Shown here one piece after another: positions 21,777 through 30,623 of a stretch of DNA of 64,000 nt; position 1 is the stretch's first letter; every line of letters begins with the position of its first letter. The position numbers and the translations under genes are program-made. This DNA comes from Roseovarius albus. Lineage in GTDB: Bacteria > Pseudomonadota > Alphaproteobacteria > Rhodobacterales > Rhodobacteraceae. The stretch lies in the NCBI RefSeq assembly GCF_900172335.1, contig NZ_FWFX01000006.1, forward strand, positions 186,001 to 250,000, in the 5' to 3' direction. The notes under the pieces are model-generated. The model was not told the DNA's origin. It worked only from the letters and a program-made list of their open reading frames with translations, and searched no databases.

Positions 21777-22915
21777 TTGTTATCCAACAGATCCCGCGCC
21801 ACAATCAGGCGCATGATTTCGTTTGTCCCTTCGAGTATCTCATGCACGCGCAGGTCGCGCACGAGTTTTTCGATGCCGTAGTCGGCCAGATAGCCATAAC
21901 CGCCGTGCAACTGCAGGCATTGGTTGACGGTGTTAGATCCGGTCTCGGTCACGAACTTCTTAGCCATGGCGCAGAACTTGGTTGCGTCGGGCGCGCCTGT
22001 ATCGAGTTTCCATGCCGCCTGGCGCAGGAACATACGGGCGGCTTGCAGTTCGATCTCTAGATCGGCCAGGCGAAATTGCAGCGCTTGAAACTGGTCGATA
22101 CTGCGGCCAAAGGCGCGGCGTTCAGCCATATAGGCAAGGGTTTGGGTCAACGCCTGTTGGGCGGCGCCCAAGGAGCAGGCTGAGATGTTCAACCGTCCAC
22201 CATCCAGTCCCATCATGGCGTATTTAAAACCGTGTCCTTCTTGCCCTAACAGGTTTTCGGATGGGGTGAGGCAGTCATCAAATTGGACCTGTCGTGTGGG
22301 TTGGCTGCGCCAGCCCATCTTGTCTTCCAGTCCGCCAAACGACAGCCCTTTACTGCCGTCTTCGATGTAAAATGCTGAAATGCCCTTGGGGCCGTCTTGG
22401 CCTGTTCGAGCCATAACCACATAGCCATCTGAATAGCCGCCGCCGGAAATGAACGCTTTGGTTCCAGTGAGGGCATAGCCATCTCGCGTCGATTCAGCTC
22501 GAGTTTTCAAAGCTGAGGCATCGGAGCCTGAGCCCGGCTCGGTCAAACAGTAGGACAGTACTGTTTTCATGGCCAAAACGTCGGTCATCATGCGAGATTT
22601 CAGGTCCGGTGTGGCAAAACTGTCAATCATCTTGGCACACATGTTGTGGATCGACAGAAAGGCCGCAACTGAGGGGCAGGCCATGGAGAGCGCTTCAAAC
22701 ACAAGCGTGGCATCCAATCGTGTTAGCCCTGCACCGCCGTTGTCTTCAGACACGTAAAGCCCGCCAAATCCAAGCTGTGCGATCTCTAACCACAGCTCTT
22801 TTGGAATGGTGCCGGCACGTTCCCATTCTTGCGCAAAGGGGGCGATGTGCTCTTGCCCAAAGGCATAGGCCATATCGAAAATCGCGTTTTGTTCTTGGCT
22901 TAGAGCAAAATCCAT
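21773..22915 (-). CDS. Acyl-CoA dehydrogenase, probably isobutyryl-CoA dehydrogenase
   Basis: The 380-residue flavoprotein has the acyl-CoA dehydrogenase signatures LTEPGSGSDA (FAD/substrate binding) and QLHGGYGYLADYGIEKLVRD, followed by the catalytic-Glu region HEILEGTNEIMRLIVAR. Its position ahead of 3-hydroxyisobutyryl-CoA hydrolase and 3-hydroxyisobutyrate dehydrogenase, with mmsA nearby, points to isobutyryl-CoA dehydrogenase of valine catabolism; sequence alone shows only the family. An enoyl-CoA hydratase for the step in between is not present here and may be supplied by another locus. It heads the operon; the 22916-23214 region upstream is A+T-rich and gene-free and should hold its promoter. 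Confidence 0.88.
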   Translation of the reverse strand: MDFALSQEQNAIFDMAYAFGQEHIAPFAQEWERAGTIPKELWLEIAQLGFGGLYVSEDNGGAGLTRLDATLVFEALSMACPSVAAFLSIHNMCAKMIDSFATPDLKSRMMTDVLAMKTVLSYCLTEPGSGSDASALKTRAESTRDGYALTGTKAFISGGGYSDGYVVMARTGQDGPKGISAFYIEDGSKGLSFGGLEDKMGWRSQPTRQVQFDDCLTPSENLLGQEGHGFKYAMMGLDGGRLNISACSLGAAQQALTQTLAYMAERRAFGRSIDQFQALQFRLADLEIELQAARMFLRQAAWKLDTGAPDATKFCAMAKKFVTETGSNTVNQCLQLHGGYGYLADYGIEKLVRDLRVHEILEGTNEIMRLIVARDLLDNK

Positions 22916-23214
22916 CGCGGGCCTCGCAATTATAGAAATGAACGTGTGTTTAATTAACGTGCATATTGTCCATATGGCAACCCTATCAGGTGCTTGTATC
23001 GAGCATAGTGTTCTTGTGCGGTGTGCTATTATAGCGCTAGATAGTCAGGGTAAGTTATTGTGAAAATTTAATATCTTCTTTGGCAGGTTGACTTTACGTC
23101 AATTTTTTTCTTTGAAAAATGCCCCATTTTCGCCCAATTGTTTAACAATAATTGAAATCGTAAAACGAGTATTGAACCTATGTGTTTATGGGTTCTGAGT
23201 TAGAAGAGTGTGTA

Positions 23215-23496
23215 ATGATGAGTGATCTTATATTTGTGCCAACGTATCCTGACCCGGTCATGTCTTTTCAGTCGGGTATTGATGAAGGGCACGCTGACCT
23301 GCAGCAAAGCCTGAAGCAGGTCGTAGGGCATTTACCTCCAGCGCTTTTGAAAATAGTTGCCGAAGATTTGGGCCGATTTGAGCGATCGGAGCCAGTATCG
23401 TCCTTGACGACAGAGGTTTTCAAAAGAGCAATCAGCGCCTATCAAAGCGCGCAGTTATCGAACATTGCTAACCCCAAATCTATCATGGCGTCTTAA
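23215..23496 (+). CDS. Hypothetical small protein
   Basis: An open frame encodes about 93 residues from ATG 23215 (or 23218). It has no recognisable motif, signal peptide or membrane segment. The middle part (DEGHADLQQSLKQVVGHLPPALLKIVAEDLGRFE) looks helical and amphipathic. GAAGAG upstream of the tandem ATGs could serve as ribosome site. The region is A+T-richer than its surroundings, and about 300 bp upstream (22916-23214) contains no gene. Reading from GTG 23182 is possible but less likely. It might be a real lineage-specific gene or chance coding. Confidence 0.4.
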   Translation: MMSDLIFVPTYPDPVMSFQSGIDEGHADLQQSLKQVVGHLPPALLKIVAEDLGRFERSEPVSSLTTEVFKRAISAYQSAQLSNIANPKSIMAS

Positions 23497-23615
23497 TTAA
23501 CGAGCCGTCCAAACTGCGCAGCATTGAAGCCACGGGGAGCGCCTTCACAAAGAACCCGTTCTGAAACCGATGAATCAATTCATTACATAGGTGTGCGTCA
23601 TCGCAGCTTTAGTTG

Positions 23616-24179
23616 TTAGAGCAGCAATACCTGGGTTCCGACAGCCACTTTTTCAAAAAGTGCTTCAACGTGTTGATTGTAAAGGCCAATGCATCCGCTT
23701 GAAGATCTACGCCCGATCTTGCGGGTGTCGTGGGTGCCGTGAATCAGATAGGCAGGCCATCCCAAATACATGGCGCGGGTGCCCAGTGGATTGCCGGCTT
23801 CTCCACCTTCCATGCGCTCAGGTAGGTCCGGGTCGCGTTCCCGCATTGAGGCTGTCGGTGTCCAGCTGGGATTTTCGGCTTTGCGTACCACTTCGGTATA
23901 GCCGCGTTTAGTCAGTTCTTCGGTTTGCGGCACGGAAGAGGGGTAGAGAATATAGGTCTCGTTGGTGTCCCAGTAGTGTAGAGCGCGGCTGCTGATGTCC
24001 GCCACGATGCAACCTTTACCAAGGCTGTCAAAGTGATCGCTCCAGTGTTGGGTTTTGAAGGCCGAGGCGTTGCGGCGCGTGGTTTCAGGCGCTTCCTGCG
24101 CACGGATTAAGCTTGGGGTCGCAAGTGCGGCCAAGCCGGTAACAATCGCAGTACGGCGGTTCAGGTGCTTCAATGTCAT
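23616..24179 (-). CDS. L,D-transpeptidase (YkuD domain), exported
   Basis: The 187-residue protein starts with a twin-arginine-like signal (NRRTAIVTGLAALATPSLIRA) and carries the YkuD catalytic block at its C-terminal end: YLIHGTHDTRKIGRRSSSGCIGLYNQ, with the nucleophilic Cys and the upstream His. Such enzymes make 3-3 cross-links in peptidoglycan or attach proteins to it in the periplasm. The protein ends shortly after the catalytic motif (VGTQVLLL), as is normal for this family. It stands alone between unrelated genes. Confidence 0.9.
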   Translation of the reverse strand: MTLKHLNRRTAIVTGLAALATPSLIRAQEAPETTRRNASAFKTQHWSDHFDSLGKGCIVADISSRALHYWDTNETYILYPSSVPQTEELTKRGYTEVVRKAENPSWTPTASMRERDPDLPERMEGGEAGNPLGTRAMYLGWPAYLIHGTHDTRKIGRRSSSGCIGLYNQHVEALFEKVAVGTQVLLL

Positions 24180-24294
24180 AACGGGTCTCTGCTGATGCCT
24201 CGAATTCCAGACAACTTAGGCAAAGACACGTTTAAAAACGAGGGGGAATAGGGGCGGCATTTTGCCCCTCACGGAGTTGTGATGGAGATTGGCC

Positions 24295-25428
24295 TTAAAG
24301 ATCCGTGTGGAATTCTTCGATCAGATGTCGAACTACTGCTTGCAGGGCATGATCTTTATCATATCCATTTTCAATTGCATCGAGATAGGTTTGCCGTTGC
24401 CGCGCAGAGCTGGTGCCCGTGTTGAGGATCTCGCGGCTGCGTTCTACCTCTTTGATGGACTTGAAGAATTCAGCATCTTCTTGCACAAGACCGATCATTT
24501 CTTCGACCAGCTCTTCCATCGGCACAATCTCGTGGCGGCCAAAGTCGATCAAACCTTCTCGTGTGGCATAACGTTGTGCGCGCCAGCGGTTTTCGGAAAG
24601 CAAAAAATTGTCGTAGATCCTCCAACGCTGGTTGTTGGTCGCTAGACGCCAAAGCATGCGAGTTAAAGCCTGCGTCAAGGCGGCCAAAGTCAGTGTATGT
24701 TCGAGCCGTGGTTGGACATCGCAGATCCGCGATTCAATGGTTGGAAAGCGCGACGACGGGCGCAGATCCCACCAGATTTTGGAACTGTCTTCAATAACCC
24801 CCAAATCGGTTAGGGCAGAAACCGCGCGCTCGTACTCGCCAAAACTGTCCATATTGGGGGGCATACCGGTACGTGGCAAGTTGTCAAAAACCGTCAGGCG
24901 GTAACTATCCAAGCCAGTGTCGCGTCCCTGCCAGAAAGGCGAGGAGCAACTGAGGGCCAATAGGTGTGGCAGGAAATAACACAGCTGGTTCATCAGATCG
25001 ATGCGCTGATTGGGTCGTTCAATACCGACATGCACGTGCATGCCGCATATGAGCATGCGCCGCACAACACCGGCCAGATCTGAGGAGAGGGCGTTATAAC
25101 GTTCTTTTTCCGTATGGCTTTGATCGCGCCAATCTGAAAACGGATGACACGAGGCAGCAATCGGGGCGAGGTTGTATTTGGCCGCATGTTTTGAAACGCA
25201 GGCGCGCAGGCGTTTGAGCTCTTCTCGGCCTTCATCGACAGTCACGCAGACCTTGGTACCGATTTCGATCTGGCATTTGAGGAACTCTGGCGTAACCTGA
25301 TTTTGCAGCTCGCTTTGACAGGCCTCCATCATCTCAGAAGGGGCTTCTGACAGAGCTAGACTGTCCTGATCGACCAATAGATATTCTTCTTCAATGCCAA
25401 TGGTGAAATCTGGTGCTGCTGCAGTCAT
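24295..25428 (-). CDS. Glutamate-cysteine ligase-like carboxylate-amine ligase (YbdK family)
   Basis: The 377-residue protein belongs to the GCS2/YbdK family: [11 protein letters not shown] at residues 10-20, then [11 protein letters not shown], and [10 protein letters not shown] in the middle. The region [14 protein letters not shown] follows. Family members show weak gamma-glutamyl ligase activity and the physiological substrate is usually unknown. It is monocistronic; a G+C hairpin (GGGGC/GCCCC, 24251-24268) lies just beyond its stop but lacks a T tract. Confidence 0.88.
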   Translation of the reverse strand: MTAAAPDFTIGIEEEYLLVDQDSLALSEAPSEMMEACQSELQNQVTPEFLKCQIEIGTKVCVTVDEGREELKRLRACVSKHAAKYNLAPIAASCHPFSDWRDQSHTEKERYNALSSDLAGVVRRMLICGMHVHVGIERPNQRIDLMNQLCYFLPHLLALSCSSPFWQGRDTGLDSYRLTVFDNLPRTGMPPNMDSFGEYERAVSALTDLGVIEDSSKIWWDLRPSSRFPTIESRICDVQPRLEHTLTLAALTQALTRMLWRLATNNQRWRIYDNFLLSENRWRAQRYATREGLIDFGRHEIVPMEELVEEMIGLVQEDAEFFKSIKEVERSREILNTGTSSARQRQTYLDAIENGYDKDHALQAVVRHLIEEFHTDL

Positions 25429-25543
25429 GGGCTCTCTCTGTTGATGTACATGACGCTAGGAAAGTCGCATCCAAACAGAGTGTCAATGCAAAGGTGATGA
25501 TCGAGGCCTTGGATTAGAGGGAGTTGCAATAAAATTCAGAGCC

Positions 25544-25568
25544 AAAAAGAGCGGCCATTCGGCCGCCC
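25544..25568 (-). terminator. Rho-independent terminator after mmsA
   Basis: On the minus strand a GCGGCC/GGCCGC stem with a 4-base loop is followed by a run of T residues, 23-47 bp beyond the mmsA stop. Confidence 0.8.
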
Positions 25569-25590
25569 TTTCTTTATTATAATTAAAATC

Positions 25591-27090
25591 TTAGTCCATA
25601 GCTTTGAAGTTGAACTCGCCACCTTCCTTGATGCCTGAGGGCCAGCGTGCGGTAACGGTTTTGGTTCGGGTGTAGAACTTGAACGAATCTGGACCATGCT
25701 GGTTCAAGTCGCCAAACATGGATTTTTTCCAACCGCCAAAAGTGTGATAGGCCAGAGGCACTGGAATTGGCACGTTGATGCCGACCATGCCGATGTTGAT
25801 CCGGCTTGCGAAATCGCGTGCGGTGTCACCATCGCGGGTATAGATTGCGGTGCCGTTGCCGTATTCGTGGTCCATCGCCAGACCAATTGCTTCCTCGTAA
25901 GAGCCAGCACGCACACAAGACAGGACGGGGCCGAAGATCTCGGTCTTGTAGATGTCCATGTCTGGGGTGACGCGGTCAAACAGGTGGGGGCCAACAAAGA
26001 AGCCATTTTCATAGCCCTGCAACGAGAATTCGCGGTTATCGACAACCAGTTCAGCACCTTGATCAACGCCGGACTGGATCAGGCCCATGATGCGTTCTTT
26101 GGCTTCGCGGGTGACAACAGGACCGTAATCAACATCGTCGCCGTCTGTATAGGGGGCAACACGTAGCCTTTCGATGCGAGGTACCAGCTTTTCAACCAGA
26201 CGATCTGCTGTTTCCTCGCCCACCGGAACGGCGACAGAGATCGCCATGCAGCGTTCGCCAGCCGCGCCGAAACCGGCACCGATCAGGGCATCAGCAGCCT
26301 GATCCATATCAGCGTCTGGCATGACGATTAGGTGGTTCTTGGCGCCGCCAAAACACTGCGCGCGTTTGCCGTTGGCAGTTGCGCGGGAATAGATGTATTG
26401 TGCAATCGGTGTGGAACCGACGAAGGACACGCCCTGGATGATTTCGCTGTCGAGCAGGGTATCAACGGCTTCTTTGTCGCCGTTCACAACCTGGAATACA
26501 CCGGCGGGCAGTCCAGCCTCAACAAACAGTTCAGCCAGCATCAGTGGCACGGAGGGGTCACGCTCGGATGGTTTCAGAACCACGGCGTTACCGCAGGCTA
26601 AAGCAGGACCAACGTGCCACAGCGGCATCATTGCAGGGAAGTTGAAGGGCATGATCGAAGCCACAACGCCCAGAGCCTGCTTCATCGAGTACATATCGAT
26701 ACCAGGGCCCGCGCTGTCGGTGAATTCACCTTTGAGCATCTGAGGCGCACCGATGCAGTATTCGATCACTTCCAGACCACGCTGCAGGTCGCCCTTGGCG
26801 TCTGGGATTGTTTTGCCGTGCTCGCGGGACAGGGTCTCGGCCAGTTTGTCCATGTCGCGGTTCATCAGGCCAACCATGGCCATCATAACGCGGGCGCGTT
26901 TTTGCGGGTTGGTTGCTCCCCATGCGACTTGCGCGGCGGCGGCATCTTCGATGGCCTTTGTGGTTTCATCAACGCTGGCCATTGGGCATTGCGACTGAAC
27001 TTCGCCAGTGGCGGGGTTGAAAACGTCCGCAAAACGGCCCGATGTGCCTTTGTTTTGCTGACCATTCAGGAAGTGCGTGAGTTCTTGCAT
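25591..27090 (-). CDS. mmsA: CoA-acylating methylmalonate-semialdehyde dehydrogenase
   Basis: MmsA converts methylmalonate semialdehyde to propionyl-CoA with NAD and CoA, completing the valine branch served by mmsB. The 499-residue aldehyde dehydrogenase shows MPFNFPAMMPLWHVGPALA with the conserved Asn, KPSERDPSVPLML, SFVGSTPIAQYIY and the catalytic Cys in GAAGERCMAIS. ATG 27090 is preceded by GGAGG at ideal spacing, which rules out the upstream start at 27102. It is transcribed divergently from a LysR-type regulator gene 102 bp away, the probable regulator. Confidence 0.95.
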   Translation of the reverse strand: MQELTHFLNGQQNKGTSGRFADVFNPATGEVQSQCPMASVDETTKAIEDAAAAQVAWGATNPQKRARVMMAMVGLMNRDMDKLAETLSREHGKTIPDAKGDLQRGLEVIEYCIGAPQMLKGEFTDSAGPGIDMYSMKQALGVVASIMPFNFPAMMPLWHVGPALACGNAVVLKPSERDPSVPLMLAELFVEAGLPAGVFQVVNGDKEAVDTLLDSEIIQGVSFVGSTPIAQYIYSRATANGKRAQCFGGAKNHLIVMPDADMDQAADALIGAGFGAAGERCMAISVAVPVGEETADRLVEKLVPRIERLRVAPYTDGDDVDYGPVVTREAKERIMGLIQSGVDQGAELVVDNREFSLQGYENGFFVGPHLFDRVTPDMDIYKTEIFGPVLSCVRAGSYEEAIGLAMDHEYGNGTAIYTRDGDTARDFASRINIGMVGINVPIPVPLAYHTFGGWKKSMFGDLNQHGPDSFKFYTRTKTVTARWPSGIKEGGEFNFKAMD

Positions 27091-27192
27091 GGGATCCTCC
27101 ATTTAACTTTGGATGATGTTTACCATTGCAATTTTATTCGTAAAACAGGCAATATCCCAAAAGTATCATGCAAAAATGCAAAGGACGCATGA

Positions 27193-28092
27193 ATGGATGC
27201 GCATTGGGATGATCTCAAGATCTTTTTGGCGGTGGCACGCAGCGAAAGCCTCTCAAGGGCTGGACGCATTCTCAAAGTCGATCCTGCGACGGTCGGGCGG
27301 CGTGTCGCGCGGCTTGAAGATGATCTGAACGCACCGCTTTTTGCAAAATCTCCAACGGGTTACGCGCTGACAGATGCAGGGCAACGATTGATGGGCCATG
27401 CGGAGCGCATGGAACAGGCGATGATCGAAGCATCCGAAGAGATGGCAGGTAAAACCGGCGGGCTGACAGGACAGATCAGAATTGGCGCCCCGGATGGATC
27501 GGCGAACTTTCTGCTGCCAAAGGTCTGCGCAGAAATCGGAAATGCCAATCCCGACCTTGAAATTCAGATTGTGGCCTTGCCACGCGTGTTCAACCTGACA
27601 CGGCGCGAGGCGGATATGGTTGTGGCCGTTAGCCCGCCTACAGCAGGGCGCAGGCTGACGGTGCAAAGGATTGCCGATTACAAACTGCACTTGGCCGCTT
27701 CCGAGGCGTATCTGGAAAAACATCCGCCTATTGAAACGCTTGAAGATCTGAAAGGGCACAGGATCATTGGCTATATTCAGGACATGATATTCGACAAAGA
27801 GTTAGATTATCTCAGCGCAACAGGGTTAGAGCGTGTTCATCTGGCCTCCAATTCTGTTTCGGTTCAGATCAATTGGGTCCGCCAAGGATGTGGCTTGGGT
27901 GTCGTGCATGATTTTGCGATGCCTTGGTTTGATGGATTGAAGAAAATCCTCACGGATCAGGTCAGCCTTACGCGTAGTTTTTATTTGGTACGCCACGCCG
28001 ATGATCGGCGGTTGGAACGACAAAATCGATTTTCTGCGGCTCTTGTCGATGGCATGCGCAAAGAGGTTGCTCGGCTTGAGGCGCAGACTTGA
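27193..28092 (+). CDS. LysR-family transcriptional regulator
   Basis: The 299-residue protein has an N-terminal winged helix-turn-helix of LysR type (DLKIFLAVARSESLSRAGRILKVDPATVGRRVARLE) and a LysR substrate-binding domain. Divergent placement from mmsA suggests that it controls mmsA and perhaps other valine-degradation genes. The intergenic region carries a broken inverted repeat (ATTGC at 27125 and GCAAT at 27149) that could be part of its operator. The inducer is unknown. Confidence 0.88.
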   Translation: MDAHWDDLKIFLAVARSESLSRAGRILKVDPATVGRRVARLEDDLNAPLFAKSPTGYALTDAGQRLMGHAERMEQAMIEASEEMAGKTGGLTGQIRIGAPDGSANFLLPKVCAEIGNANPDLEIQIVALPRVFNLTRREADMVVAVSPPTAGRRLTVQRIADYKLHLAASEAYLEKHPPIETLEDLKGHRIIGYIQDMIFDKELDYLSATGLERVHLASNSVSVQINWVRQGCGLGVVHDFAMPWFDGLKKILTDQVSLTRSFYLVRHADDRRLERQNRFSAALVDGMRKEVARLEAQT

Positions 28093-28155
28093 CAGAGACT
28101 TAAGGATACCGGAACCTGTTGTTAAGAAATATAATTGCTCAAAGAGGTGACCAAC

Positions 28156-28590
28156 ATGCTTGTACAACAAATCCTTGGCACCAAAGGCGACAATGCAGTC
28201 ACCACGGTTAAACCTGACACCAAAGTCTCAGAAGCGACGCAAATTCTGGCTGAACGGCGCATTGGTGTGTTGATTGTCTCGAAATCAGGTAACACTCCAG
28301 ATGGGATTTTGTCAGAGCGGGATATTGTCAGGTCTTTGGGTGTACGGGGTGCAAGCACTTTAGATGAGAACGTTGACAAGATGATGACGCACAATCCGGT
28401 GTGCTGCACGCGTCAGGACACTTCTGATGTGGTTCTTAAGCGGATGACGGACGGACGTTTTCGCCACATGCCAGTGGTGGAAGATGGAAAATTAATCGGG
28501 ATTGTCACCATCGGTGATGTGGTCAAAGCCCGGATGCAGGAACTGGCGATGGAAAAAGATGCCTTGCAAGGCATGATCATGGGCCACTGA
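28156..28590 (+). CDS. CBS-domain protein
   Basis: The 144-residue protein consists of two CBS motifs in tandem: residues about 1-65 (VTTVKPDTKVSEATQILAERRIGVLIV, then DGILSERDIVRSL) and about 75-135 (SDVVLKRMTDGRFRHMPVVEDGKLIGIVTIGDVVKAR). Stand-alone CBS pairs bind adenosine ligands and regulate partner proteins. ATG 28156 is chosen because AGAGGTG precedes it; the in-frame TTG at 28135 is weaker. It is followed by coaD after 91 bp. Confidence 0.9.
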   Translation: MLVQQILGTKGDNAVTTVKPDTKVSEATQILAERRIGVLIVSKSGNTPDGILSERDIVRSLGVRGASTLDENVDKMMTHNPVCCTRQDTSDVVLKRMTDGRFRHMPVVEDGKLIGIVTIGDVVKARMQELAMEKDALQGMIMGH

Positions 28591-28681
28591 AGGCGAAAAC
28601 ACTCAATAACTGTTCGTTCTATGACTTGCATTTGGCCGCGCAATATTGTTGCGTGCGCACCAGAATAGACGGAGATAAAAA

Positions 28682-29176
28682 ATGCGCATTGGCCTTTATC
28701 CTGGCACCTTTGACCCGATCACTTTGGGTCATATCGACATTATCCGTCGGGCATCAGCCTTGGTTGACCGTTTGGTCATTGGTGTTGCGATCAATCGCGA
28801 TAAGGGACCTTTGTTTACCCTTGAAGAGCGTGTCGCAATGATTGAGGAAGAATGCGCAAAATTAGGTGCGCAAACCGGTACAGAAATCATTGCACATCCT
28901 TTTGAAAATTTGCTAATCGATTGTGCCCGCGATGTGGATGCGGGCATTATCATTCGTGGGCTGCGCGCTGTGGCAGATTTCGAATATGAATTCCAGATGG
29001 TCGGGATGAATCGCGCTCTCGACGACAGCATTGAAACCGTGTTCCTGATGGCCGATGCCGGGCATCAGGCAATTGCATCGAAACTTGTTAAGGAAATTGC
29101 CCGCCTTGGCGGAGACATCTCCAAATTCGTGACGCCGTCGGTCAAATCCGCGCTGATCGAACGTTTCGGAAAGTAA
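28682..29176 (+). CDS. coaD: Phosphopantetheine adenylyltransferase
   Basis: CoaD transfers AMP to 4'-phosphopantetheine in coenzyme A synthesis. The 164-residue protein has the nucleotidyl-transferase motif GTFDPITLGHIDIIRRA, with T/HxGH seen as TLGH. RGLRAVADFEYEFQM is the second family block, and the C-terminal KEIARLGGDISKFVTPSV is typical. The ribosome site GGAGA precedes the ATG. It converges with the small ORF behind gap, with only three bases between stops. Confidence 0.96.
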   Translation: MRIGLYPGTFDPITLGHIDIIRRASALVDRLVIGVAINRDKGPLFTLEERVAMIEEECAKLGAQTGTEIIAHPFENLLIDCARDVDAGIIIRGLRAVADFEYEFQMVGMNRALDDSIETVFLMADAGHQAIASKLVKEIARLGGDISKFVTPSVKSALIERFGK

Positions 29177-29179
29177 GGT

Positions 29180-29323
29180 TTAACGCCAAAAGGCAAGCCA
29201 TTCCACGAGAGTGACGAATTTCTGACCGACGAAGACCGTGTTCGCCCAGTCAAACACAATGCCATCGACGCAAAGGGCGATGACGATCAAAATACCTAAT
29301 GCAACAGCGACTTGGTTGGTCAT
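29180..29323 (-). CDS. Small single-pass membrane protein behind gap
   Basis: This 47-residue product has one clear membrane helix (VAVALGILIVIALCVDGIVF), a short polar linker and the C-terminal VTLVEWLAFWR. The pattern MTNQ-helix-D-helix-WLAFWR looks like short proteins found downstream of gap in other roseobacters, sometimes named after gap by mistake. The ATG at 29323 follows the gap terminator by about 12 bp, so its expression would need read-through or a start within the terminator region. The longer open frame that runs back into gap is antisense-like noise. Confidence 0.6.
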   Translation of the reverse strand: MTNQVAVALGILIVIALCVDGIVFDWANTVFVGQKFVTLVEWLAFWR

Positions 29324-29334
29324 TTGGCGCACCC

Positions 29335-29375
29335 AAAAGAAAAGGTCCCACCGGGTATGCCCGACGGGACCTTGA
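29335..29375 (-). terminator. Rho-independent terminator after gap
   Basis: On the minus strand an AAGGTCCC/GGGACCTT stem encloses an inner CGGG/CCCG stem and is followed by TTTTCTTTT. It lies about 20 bp after the gap stop. Confidence 0.85.
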
Positions 29376-29393
29376 AGTGCAAGGATTTGATTA

Positions 29394-30395
29394 TTAACCA
29401 AGTTTTCCCATCGCAACGGCCACATCAGCCATCCGGCAAGAGAATCCCCATTCGTTATCATACCAGGCCAGAACACGAACCAGACGACCACCGATGACTT
29501 TGGTTTGCTCTGGCGCAAAGATCGAGCTTTCCTCGGTGTGGTTGAAGTCGATGCTGACCTTTGGCTCCGGATCATACCCAAGAACACCTTTGAGCGGACC
29601 GGCTGCCGCTTCGGCGACGATTTCATTCACGTCTGCTTCGGTCACGTCTCTTTGCGCAACAAATGTCAGATCAACGGCAGAGACATTGGCAGTTGGGACA
29701 CGGATGGCGGAGCCGTCCAATTTACCTTTGAGCGCTGGTAGAACTTCCCCCAAAGCTTTGGCCGCACCGGTGGAGGTAGGGATCATCGACATCGCCGCAG
29801 CGCGGGCGCGGTACAGGTCCTTGTGACGGCGGTCCAGTGTGGGCTGGTCACCGGTATAGGCGTGAATGGTGGTCATGATGCCCGATTCAATGCCGATGCC
29901 TTCGTGTAAAACCTTGGCAACCGGGGCCAGGCAGTTGGTGGTGCAAGATCCGTTTGAGATCATGTTTTCACCCGCTAGCATTTCGGCATCGTTCACGCCG
30001 TAAACCACGGTGCGATCAACGTTTTTACCGGGAGCAGACAGCAGAACCTTCTTTGCACCACGCTCAAGGTGCTTTTGGGCTTTCTCACCGTCGTTGAATT
30101 TGCCGGTGCATTCCAGAACAACGTCAACACCGGACCAATCCAGCTCGTCCATATCATAGGTCGAATACATTTGCATCGGGCCTTTGCCCAGATCCATGGA
30201 GTTCTCACCCAGAGTAATATCATTGGGGAAACGACCATGAACACTGTCGTATTTGATCAGGTGGGCTGCGGTCTCAAGCGGGCCGGTCGCATTGACCTTG
30301 ACGACTTCGATATCGTCGCGAGTGCTGGTTGCGATGTGGGCGAGGGTGCAGCGGCCGATGCGGCCAAAGCCGTTGATGCCAACTTTGATGGTCAT
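29394..30395 (-). CDS. gap: Glyceraldehyde-3-phosphate dehydrogenase, type I
   Basis: The enzyme oxidises and phosphorylates glyceraldehyde 3-phosphate. The 333-residue protein has the NAD-binding INGFGRIGRCTLAH, the active-site SNGSCTTNCLAPVAK with the catalytic Cys, and HAYTGDQPTLDRRHKDLYRARAAAMSMIPTSTGAAKA. WYDNEWGFSCRM is near the C-terminus. The length is standard. A palindromic operator sits 85 bp upstream of its ATG, like the one before eno. A strong terminator follows. Confidence 0.97.
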   Translation of the reverse strand: MTIKVGINGFGRIGRCTLAHIATSTRDDIEVVKVNATGPLETAAHLIKYDSVHGRFPNDITLGENSMDLGKGPMQMYSTYDMDELDWSGVDVVLECTGKFNDGEKAQKHLERGAKKVLLSAPGKNVDRTVVYGVNDAEMLAGENMISNGSCTTNCLAPVAKVLHEGIGIESGIMTTIHAYTGDQPTLDRRHKDLYRARAAAMSMIPTSTGAAKALGEVLPALKGKLDGSAIRVPTANVSAVDLTFVAQRDVTEADVNEIVAEAAAGPLKGVLGYDPEPKVSIDFNHTEESSIFAPEQTKVIGGRLVRVLAWYDNEWGFSCRMADVAVAMGKLG

Positions 30396-30480
30396 TGCGT
30401 CTTCTCCTGAACAGGCGGTTTGGCTGCGGTATAAAATGGGTGGCAGTCGGGTGAAAGCGTAAAAAGCCCGCTTTGCTGCG

Positions 30481-30494
30481 TGTTAGCGATAACT
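30481..30494. promoter_or_regulatory. Palindromic operator upstream of gap
   Basis: TGTTAGCGATAACT shares the TGTTAGCG-N-TAAC core with the site before eno (14702-14717), and both lie about 80 bp upstream of the respective ATG. The central CG and TG..CA-type ends match LacI-family operators. Assignment to a particular regulator is inference. Confidence 0.5.
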
Positions 30495-30623
30495 TTCATC
30501 ACAAATTGCTGTAGTGCGAAATGACGAGGATGTTTCCGTGTCGGTGATCGTCCGCAGGTCTTGCACCCGGCATTCAGACGTTTCACAGTAAAGCAAACGT
30601 ATAACGAGATTGAGGGGACTGCC

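Noticed and set aside
29324..29626. Upstream extension of the small ORF behind gap (148 residues in total).
   Set aside because: It reads through gap's 3' end and its terminator in another frame; only the last 47 residues look like a protein.
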